From positions 61,645,001-61,709,000 of the forward strand of contig NC_088918.1 of assembly GCF_963576675.1 (NCBI RefSeq): a DNA stretch of 64,000 bases, read 5' to 3'. The DNA comes from Euphorbia lathyris (Eukaryota; Streptophyta; Magnoliopsida; Malpighiales; Euphorbiaceae). Position numbers and translations under genes: made by a program. Below are positions 56,430 through 64,000 of this stretch, piece after piece (positions within the stretch are counted from its first letter, which is position 1; each line of letters starts with the position of its first letter). The notes below the pieces were generated by a model, which worked only from the letters and a program-made list of their open reading frames with translations, was not told the origin of the DNA and searched no databases.

Positions 56430-57060
56430 CTATAAAAGACGCTTTCTAGTGCCGAGTATCTTTAATGTTGGAGGATTTTGAGCCATAACTTTAAATTGCC
56501 AAACAATTTTAGTTTGGACAAGACTCCATGTTAGGGCATTCTTTTTCAACATTTTAAATAATTGGCTAGTGTGTTCAGAGACACGAGGGATAAATTCCTG
56601 GGCGTAATTGATAATTCTCAAGAATTGTTGAATTTTCTTTATCAAAAGATTCTCACCAGGGAATTTCAATAATTATTGAGCAATATGGGTTCCAGGTTGA
56701 TACTGGCCATCATGGAATGTAATGCCTAAAAACTCTATTGAGTTTTGTCCAATCGTGCTCTTCTTTTCAAAAATCATGATCCCATGCTTATCTATAATTT
56801 GATGGAGTTAGGCCAAGAGATTATTGTGGGCTTGGACTTCTTTAGAGAAAAGTAAAATGTCATTAATGTAGATGAGAGCACTATGAAAAATGGGTTCAAA
56901 GATTTGGATCATGGCCTTTTGAAACAGAGATGAGGCTGTTTTTAGCCCAAAGGCATAACTCTCCATTGGTATTGGGCTGTAGGAATACAAAATTTTGTCT
57001 TGTATCGACAATCTAGATGGACCCCTAGTTGCCAGAAGCCTGCTTTGAGATCAAATTTTG
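56430..57060 (-). pseudogene. EPRV reverse transcriptase region, broken
   Basis: 57011-56808 keeps a 'FGLKTASSLFQKAM' region followed by 'YINDI', where the usual YxDD catalytic box has Asn in place of the first Asp. 56669-56430 resembles the RT connection / RNase H start ('QQFLRIINYAQEFIPRVSEHTSQL'). Stops lie between and on both sides. Confidence 0.75.
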
Positions 57061-57457
57061 AAAAAAAATGTGAGCTTCATTAAGATGGACAAATAAGGAA
57101 TTAATTCTTGGGAGAGGGAATTTGTCATCCCTAAGAAAAACATTGAGAGGCTTATAGTTAATCATAAGGATTTTCTTTGCAGAACTATTTCTGATAATTT
57201 TTCAACCCAAAATGCTTGACAAGTCCAAGGGGATGTGGTTGGCTCAATCAAGCCTTATTGCAACAGTTGAGCACATTCTTCTTTTGCTAGTAGAAGATCA
57301 AAATGTGTCATGCCAGGATGTGTTGCCTTAGTAGGATTGACATCTTCATGAAGCTTGAAAGGAAATCTTATGAAGAAATTCTTATTTTTCTAAAGTGGTG
57401 AAGGATGAGAGAATTGTGAGTGGGAATCAACATTTGACTTCAGAGGATCTTTGTGAT

Positions 57458-57802
57458 CTATTCAAAATCTGGTGAAACTTCTGCTAGAGAGTACAACTTG
57501 GGGATACAAGTGTACAATTTTACTTGTCGTTTGAAATGAATTCCTTTATAGAGAATCTGTAACCCTTTTGCCTTTTGATAGACATCAAAACCAACCAATA
57601 TGTCTTTGTTTAGAAGTGCTGACTCGAGGACTTTGACCCAAAAAATACAGTTAGAAAAAACTGAATTCCAATGGGTTTTTTTATATGAGTTTAGTGGAAA
57701 ACACTTTTTCATTAGCCACCTTGAAATATGCATAATGGGTTTCCCAAAAGGTATTAGGTAAGGTTGATGGATTAACCATTGTCTTTTGAGCTCCGTATCC
57801 AT
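57458..57802 (-). pseudogene. EPRV protease-like region, broken
   Basis: A 114-codon open stretch resembles the part around and after the aspartic protease of plant pararetroviral polyproteins ('DILVGFDVYQKAKGLQIL'). A recognisable active-site D(T/S)G is not in this stretch. It lies between the zinc finger and RT. Confidence 0.55.
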
Positions 57803-57849
57803 AAGACCTATAACAGAAATGGGTCAGTCATATTTAAAAGGAAAGATAT

Positions 57850-59832
57850 GAATATTGACTAGAGGAAAAGTGGGAGTAAGACTTTCTGATTAGCATGATT
57901 GTAGGGAATAGATAGGAAGAAAATCATCAAAATTGGAAAATCATCATCAGAATCTTCTAAAGGAGAAAAACATGTATAATCTTCAAGAGCAAAAATAGTT
58001 TCTGGTGTTGCTTCATCTTGCTCCGAATACAATGATTCAACATTTGCATCTTCAAGATTGTAGGAAAGTTGTTGGACCGGCTTCTGAGCCTTTTGTGGAT
58101 GAATTGGACATTTACGAGCGTAATGCCCTTTTTGACCACAAATATAACACTAACCAGTTTGCTTATTTCTTTTGGTCTTTTTTTTTTTGAAAAACTTGAA
58201 TAGTTTCTGCCTATTTATAACCTTGGATCTGAAAGATAAAATTTTGAGAACTTTTTGTGATGATTCTTCTTTGAAGAGCGGTAGTCACATTTATCCTTGC
58301 ACTTGATATGCAAATGCGATTTATTACAGAACTTATGAGTAAGATTTTTTAGGAAACGATATTGATAAAGAGGCGTTGTTGTTCATACAATTTCTTTGTT
58401 GCAAGAAGAGTAAATTGGCGAATTTATCCAATACTGATTTCAAAAAAGTTTCTGCCTATGACGGTGAGAAGACATTGTAATTCTGGCTGGAGTTCAGTTG
58501 GTAGAGATGATATATAGGTATACCGAAGATTCAGATCATTATACCCATTTAACATGTAATATCTCTTCACCATTCTTAGATAATGAAAATCAATATCTTT
58601 TTTCTTCAGAGAACAACATTTCATATAAAAGAATTATTGTTTCATCTAGATGTGATATTTTTTGGGATCCCCAATAAATTACTAATGAATCTCTCCAAGA
58701 GCATTACTAGCAGTTTGAAGATTGAGAAAAGCTGTCATTTTATATGGTCCAAGACTTCGATACCATTCCCGAAGAGTGCTTGTAAATCTAGAGATAAATT
58801 CAATGAGCACCTCCTTCATGGCAATGTTTGTCTTAGTCATCTACAAATCTATCCATGCTGTCGTGTCATAGAGATGGTCTTTCAATCAATGGGGAGGGAG
58901 ATGATCAAATGCGAACCATGGACCATATGTTGGTTTAGTAGTTCTGGGATCCTCATAAAACATGAAATCATCATCAAATGTGGGCTCTATTACACCAGGG
59001 GTTGGTGTAGAAGAATGTTGTTCATCAACCATGAGTATTTGGGTAATATCATCCATGTCATCATCGGGTTCTGAAGAAAAATCCTCAGACATTCCTTCTG
59101 AACAATCTAAAGAATATTCTAGGGCAGGAGTAAAATTGTTAATGGTGGAGGCCATATTGGAGAACATAGGTTGTTTATCTTTAGAGGGCCTAAAATGTTT
59201 TGGTTTGGGATAATCTTCCTCAAATGACACGGAAGAAGATATAACTTTTATAGGTGGAGCTTGAAGTTGTTCATAGACTAACTGAAAAGGATTATAGGCT
59301 TGCATTGGACGTGGAAAAGGTGAAAAATGACAAGAAGACCTGGAAAATGGATCAGCGAATTCTGAAGGAGAAGTTGATGGTCGAGGTTGACCTTTTGCTA
59401 AATCTGCTTCCATTTGGGCTAATTGATCTTTCAGCCTCCTAATTTTAGTTACCTTTTGATTGAATTCCTGGCCAAATCTTCAATGAGAAATCAAAGTATA
59501 GAAAGTATTGTCAACCTTCTGGATCTGTTGGGATAGATCCTTTGTGTTTGTCAGGCAAACTCTGTTAATGAATCAACCTTTTGGGATATATGGTTTTGAG
59601 AGGAAACCATATGGTCTAGCTTGTGATCAATCTTTTGGAGGTATTTATTTTGAGGTATGACGTTGTCAGTTTGCCAATTTAGCACAGACTCAAAAGGTTT
59701 AAGTTCCTCAAAGTGGTCAGTATGAGTAACATTATTGGAAGATATATAAGGAAAATATATTGTTTTGGACTTAGTATTTGTTTGTTTCGTCAAGGGAGGG
59801 AAATCCTCAGGTGTAAATGTGGCGTTCATCAT
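57850..59832 (-). pseudogene. EPRV capsid-like region with CCHC zinc finger, broken
   Basis: Open pieces at 59832-59551 and 59413-58886 are acidic and Pro/Ser-rich, the second leading to 'YGPWFAFDHLPPH', a junction seen before the structural core in these polyproteins. Fragments down to about 58424 carry 'KCCSLKKKDIDFHYLRMVKRYYMLNG' and 'SSLPTELQPELQ', core motifs. Near 58150-58110 a C-X2-C-X4-H-X4-C zinc knuckle is preserved. Several stops and frame changes interrupt it. Confidence 0.7.
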
Positions 59833-59871
59833 ACCTGGTTGTACTAGAGGATGAATAAGCGGAGGAGGGCT

Positions 59872-60150
59872 TATGAATATAAATGCGTCGATTGGAACGA
59901 CTTATGAACATAATTGCATCACACGAGGACGACTTATGACCTATGAGTATAATTGCATCACAAAGGGATGACTTATAAATATAATTGCATCATACGAGGA
60001 CGACTTATGAACACCATTGCATCACATGGGGACAACTTATGAATATAATTACATCATTTGGAATGATTTATGAATATAATTGCATTGCCTGGGATAACTT
60101 ATGAATATAATTGGATCATAAGGGGGAAACTTATGAGTCTTTTGGGAAAC
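59872..60150. repeat. Minisatellite, about 39-bp unit
   Basis: Seven to eight imperfect units based on GACTTATGAATATAATTGCA followed by TCAYANGRGGAC. Adjacent units differ by several substitutions. It lies between the end of the pararetrovirus remnant (5' side of its coding region) and the second Athila element. Confidence 0.82.
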
Positions 60151-60235
60151 TTATGAGTCTTTTGCGTCATAAGAGGAATAAGCTTATGAAAGTAATAATC
60201 ACCGTGACTCGCCGTTGTCGAAAAATGTATGTACT

Positions 60236-61496
60236 TGTTGTCCTAAAATAAGACTCTAGCAAGTGTACTAGATACAGGTAATAAAGTGATAAGTCAAGTA
60301 TCGTCTCCACAGGGATTGAGATCCAAAATAATATAAGAAAATCGTTGCTGAACAGTGTGTGTGTAAAGGTATCTTCTTAGTAAAGTTGATTGTTGAGGTT
60401 GGTCAGTTAAGATAAAAGAGTGGTACTTCTATTAAAGATATAACAAATAGATGACAGTTAAAAGATAGAACATGCTAAGCACAGCCGAACAGGTATTGTA
60501 AGCTCCTAAAACAGTCCAACGAATCAGTGACAATACCAATGAAGTCAAAGTATCAGCTTTAATGCTCACTTAAGTCAACTCTCGTGTGTTCTTAAGTTTC
60601 TAAGATTTACTAGTACCAATAGCGTCCTAAAGGAACATTCTTTCTTGCATTAAGATCGAAGCCGCATTTCTGTTAAGAAAACCTTTGACACAACCATCTA
60701 ACATGTCTGCTTCGAGGTTGCGAGATTGATAGAGATATCAGTGAAGATGCAAGCAGTGTCCTATCATTCATCTATCACATGCATAAATGCCTAAGCATAG
60801 AAATATAAACCCTCATCAACACATCATTGGTAAAACACTATATATTCATTGCAAAGTTATAAGACTTACATCACCGGCCCAGACTGGCCGTGCCCATTCA
60901 AAATGGATTACTCACTCATATTAAGCAGTGAGCAATAAGAAATTCTTCCAACATTCAGAAACTCCATCTGTGGAGCTCTCTTCTTTCACCTAGACAGTGA
61001 CTTTCTTTTCTAAAAGTCCTCCTCCTAACCTTCCCTTTGCTACATCTACTTAAAGGAAAGGCCAGGGCCAAAATCGGTACCCGAAAGTACCCTTACAAAA
61101 TAATACAAAAACAAGTCAATTGTCCAAAAATCTAAACAAACTAGAAATGGTTAGGAATCCTTTTGACCCTTGAACACTCAAGGGTCGAAACTTCTTGTCA
61201 TCTTGCTACTTAGGTAACGCACTGATACACCTTTCCACCTGCTGCCTCTGCCACGCCCACTTCTGTCCTGTCGCTGTCCGTCATCAGATTATCCGGCGTT
61301 TGACCGCTGGGTCAGAGAGAGGCTTCAACTCCTCTTGGCAGTAGCGAAACAAGCTGTTTCCAGATTGTTTGGCTTTATCTCTACTTATCTGTAAAAAAAC
61401 ACTAATCAGCCCTTCATTCTCGCAATATAACAGAAAAACACCCCAATTCATTTATAAATATCGTGTTAAAATTTAGTCAATTTCATGCCTAACAAA
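60236..61496 (-). repeat. 3' LTR of the second Athila
   Basis: Starts TGTTGTCCTAAAATAAGAC and ends CATGCCTAACA on the plus strand. The inner edge is followed by AATACCCCCAAATTG, i.e. a minus-strand tract TTTGGGGGTATT. Its GCAAGTGTAC...GGTAATAAAGTGATAAG...CCACAGGGA block matches the U5 block of the other Athila (GCAAGTGCAC...AGTAATAAAAGATAT...CCACAGGGA). The left end is set by that comparison, without a second LTR to test it. Confidence 0.65.
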
Positions 61497-63040
61497 TACC
61501 CCCAAATTGAATCTTTGTTTGTCCTCAAGCAACCAAAGGTAAGAAGGAAGATAATTCAACAGAAGAAGAGTTAGAAATGAAATATTACAGAGAATGATAT
61601 GGAGAATAGAAATTGTTTTGTTCAGCGGGGTAGTTGACAGATGCGAGCTATGATCTTATTGAAAAGTTAAAGCTTGTTTTAAACAGTGTACCCTAATCGA
61701 GAAGTTCCTTAAAGCTTAAAATTAGACTTCTACTTTCACAAGGAGCAACCACTCGCCTGACATGCCTCACTAAGGACTGGAATAAGTCACTCACTCTCGC
61801 ATGGCATGTATTTACCATAGGAAAAAGAATGCAATCTTCACTCCTTAGCTCAGTCACTACACCCATATGGTGTGAGTTTGCCTTTTGGTCCTGAAACTAT
61901 GGGTCAAAAAATTTCCACACATAGTCTAGAGGGCTTGACAAAGGTTGTAATGTTACGCTAAGGTTCTGGTTTGGCAGTGAGAGGCTATTTAAGTGTATAA
62001 ATTATGTCTTTATGCAAATTATTTAACCTACTCAGCTTTCAACATCTTAGCATTTCTTTCCTTACCCCACCCGACCTACACGGCCTACTTCTTATAACAA
62101 ACTATTCTTTCTATTCATAGTGAACAATCATTAAAGATTTCTCCATCCAAACACATGATTCCCATGTCCCTTTCTATCTTTATTTTAGCATCATCTGCTC
62201 AATCGCCTTTGTTTTCATGATTTGTGTATCTTTTAAAGCACATAATTTCAAATTAAGCAGCTGGTTTTGAAGCACAAGACAGAATTCAGGGTATTTAGGA
62301 ATATCAGTGAAAGGAGTGGGTTTCTTTGCGTGGTTTTAGAAAGAACAGGTTACAGCTCAAGTTGGTTATCCTAAAATTTTGAGTGCAAAGCACAGGTGGC
62401 TTTTTGTGTAGCGGAAAGGGAATCTAATTTCCTTTTTCTTCCTATGATTGATAAAAAGAATCTCCATTTCAACAGGGCAAACCAAGGCAAATTCTCCCTA
62501 AAGATAGTAAGTGCTGGCCCACTCAGAAAAACATCAATGCATATTTGGATGCAATTGCAGGCTCAAGTTCTCACTATTTTTGGGGAAAATGCAATAAGGC
62601 AAGGGTTTCTAATTGTGAAAGAAGATTTAAAAATTTCAAAATTTTTGGAACTTCCAGACTTGGGGAGTCATAATTCAAATAAACAACTAAAACTAGACAA
62701 TTCGATCATAATATGCACAATCTGTGCAGTGATTCCCGTGAACACAAAACAATCGAAGAGATTGAATAAACAAGGAGACGAGAAAAACGAAGAAAAATTG
62801 CAAAGGAAATTTACATTAAAGATTTACAAAGGGGGTATTTGCTATTCACCAAATTAATTATATTAATAACCAGATTAAACATTTATCATGTTTATGCATG
62901 CATATATTGTGATGTGTAATTCCCCATCCCCAAATTAAAACGGAACATTGTCCTCAATGTTAGCAGGATGGCATCATAGTATAGACAATAATAGCATGAT
63001 AACATAGGTAGAGTGCACAAATTTATAGAGGAAGGGTGTT
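61497..63040. other. Non-coding 3' spacer of the second Athila
   Basis: Holds no convincing gene. The single plus-strand ORF at 62396-62857 runs antisense to the element and lacks a known domain. A second tract ATTCCCCATCCCCAAATT near 62921 may mirror the purine tract. Confidence 0.55.
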
Positions 63041-63042
63041 AG

Positions 63043-64000
63043 ATGTTACCAAATGCTAGGACAGCGACAAAGGTGACGAATCAGACGGGCTGGGAAAGAG
63101 AGGAGTTAACCTCTCTATCCGCAGCGGCAGGAATGCCCTCCCCTTTCGAGGAAGCATCAGCATTAGCAGGTGTTTCAGGTGTTTTTCTTACCGGACTCTT
63201 GACTGAAAAACCGGATGGACTCTCCTTGCCATGCTCCTCAATACAGAGGGTTTTGAGCATATCAATCGATCCCTATTGTGCCTCGTATTTCCGCTTAAGT
63301 GCAAATATCATTTCACGGTTGGCTTGGTTTTGAGCAATCAGGGAGTTGAACTTGTCAAGGATGTCCTCACTGGAAAGTTTTGCACATTTCTTATAGAAAC
63401 CCAGATCCTTTGGTAGCTCGACTTGTTCGGAATCCGATGAGACCGACACAGTTGGTTCACTTTTCCTCTTCCGGCTTTCGACTCACCTGGCCGCAACAAA
63501 ATCCGCCATCCAAACCCACTTTCCATTGACCAGTTTTCCAAACAACATGCTCTGCAGACTCCGGAGATCAATCTGGTCCGGGTGGTTCACAATAGTGAGC
63601 CGAGTGCGGTCCTCAGGCTTAAAAACCCTTATGGATTCAGCAATTCTAGTCACAATGCTCCCGCAGCAGATGACCGAAGAATTCTTTTTACCAAAAGCAC
63701 TGATGTACTCCCCAAACCAGTAACCTAAATTCATCCTTGGCCTGATTGCCATACTCCACAAAGCCGTAAGGTTTGCATGCGGCATAGTGGCTTGATTTTC
63801 GCGAGCAAAAATTGTACCGAAGACCAGTTTATGCAAGTAACGGACAACATAATCATCAATATTCGACGCCTTAGAAACGCTCCCGTCATAATTTGGCTGT
63901 CCCGAAATAGAACTCCAGAAGTCAGTAGGGTTAAAGACATAAGGGGTCTTGGTAAATGCTTCCATGTAGCTCTCGAACTCCAGGTCGTCATCGTCCGTAG
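63043..64000 (-). pseudogene. ATHILA-type ORF, partial, with in-frame stop
   Basis: Open from the window edge down to a TGA at 63483-63485, with 'TDFWSSISGQPNYDGSVSKASNIDDYVVRYLHKLVFGTIFAR' and 'LTALWSMAIRPRMNLGYWFGEYI', the second half of the ATHILA ORF-1 family. The same frame continues past the stop with a Lys/Ser-rich and helical tail to at least 63272, so the TGA is likely a point mutation. The N-terminal half is beyond the window. Confidence 0.7.

Larger units (their letters stand above)
55440..59832 (-). mobile_element. Endogenous pararetrovirus remnant (Caulimoviridae-like)
   Basis: The minus strand holds, in order, a structural/capsid-like polyprotein region (about 59832 to 58250), a CCHC zinc finger (near 58150), an aspartic-protease-like region (57802-57458) and an RT/RNase H-type region (57060 to about 56430). 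This order and the wording of the RT motifs resemble endogenous plant pararetroviruses of the florendovirus/petuvirus or citrus EPRV kind; no integrase and no LTRs are visible, which separates it from the gypsy elements nearby. Frames are broken by many stops and shifts throughout, so it is a fossil with no capacity to produce virus. The exact genus cannot be set by eye. Confidence 0.72.
60236..64000 (-). mobile_element. Second Athila-type element, 3' part, runs off window
   Basis: An LTR (60236-61496) followed on its right by a purine tract in minus orientation, a long non-coding spacer and an ATHILA-type ORF that leaves the window. It differs throughout from the element at 25101-39394, so it is a separate family member. 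Gag-pol would lie beyond 64000. Confidence 0.72.

Noticed and set aside
59872..60150. CRISPR-like spaced repeats
   Set aside because: Units are directly tandem, diverged and lack unique spacers, and the genome is a plant's.
62396..62857. 153-aa plus-strand ORF
   Set aside because: Antisense to the second Athila in its non-coding spacer, no recognisable domain, no splice or promoter context.
1..64000. A previously undescribed multi-gene system
   Set aside because: The only co-located genes are four unrelated host genes; all other coding sequence belongs to known mobile-element or viral families. No novel cluster can be supported.

Overview
The window is nuclear DNA of a flowering plant, almost certainly a eudicot. 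It is AT-rich, has spliced genes with GT-AG introns, and carries Athila and Tat-type Ty3/gypsy elements, CACTA, RTE LINE and MITE insertions and an endogenous pararetrovirus remnant. I cannot name the species. Only four ordinary host genes are supported: a chloroplast DnaJ-type zinc-finger protein like FtsH5-interacting protein FIP (3331-3816, minus, 2 exons); an intronless RING-H2 E3 ligase with zinc ribbon and DUF1117, RDUF/RHC2A type (12703-13797, minus); a Fes1A/HspBP1-like Hsp70 nucleotide-exchange factor (47499-51494, plus, 6 exons); and a thaumatin-like PR-5 protein (53191-54007, minus, 2 exons). They have no operon-like relation and are islands in repeats.

Layout. 1-3110 is a decayed plus-strand Tat-like Ty3/gypsy pol interrupted by a 608-bp solo LTR. 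4026-5816 and 10085-11612 are diverged copies of one non-coding segment; the second lacks two MITEs found in the first and so shows their empty sites. Between them lies a decayed minus-strand gypsy element (7052-9720). After the RING gene a gypsy 5' end plus gag (14321-15376, 20003-20640) is split by a CACTA transposon (15377-20002), itself split by a 2222-bp TG...CA non-coding element (16624-18845) with a perfect 5-bp target duplication. A foldback element with a GAA-rich core follows (22190-23197).

The largest structure (23507-40865) is an RTE-clade LINE with a 19-bp target duplication. It holds a 14.3-kb Athila element (25101-39394, minus, target duplication GTTGG), whose protease is split by a 723-bp Mutator-like MITE (35081-35803). 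This Athila has two related ATHILA-type ORFs after integrase instead of one, and a family of near-perfect palindromes in its U3 and spacers. Its LTRs differ by roughly 0.8% by eye, yet gag-pol has several one-base frameshifts, mostly in homopolymers.

40885-47250 holds MITEs, a 2.0-kb solo LTR, an older LTR fragment and a poly-A retroposed sequence. Fes1A follows, with a copia fragment, a MITE and an RTE 3' end in its introns. An hAT-type MITE lies between Fes1A and the thaumatin-like gene. 55440-59832 is a minus-strand endogenous caulimovirid-like remnant, followed by a roughly 39-bp minisatellite. From 60236 to the window end is the 3' part of a second, different Athila element.

I found no coherent novel multi-gene system. 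The observations most worth pursuing are the duplicated Athila 3' ORF, its palindrome family, the homopolymer-indel pattern, and the resolved nested insertions.
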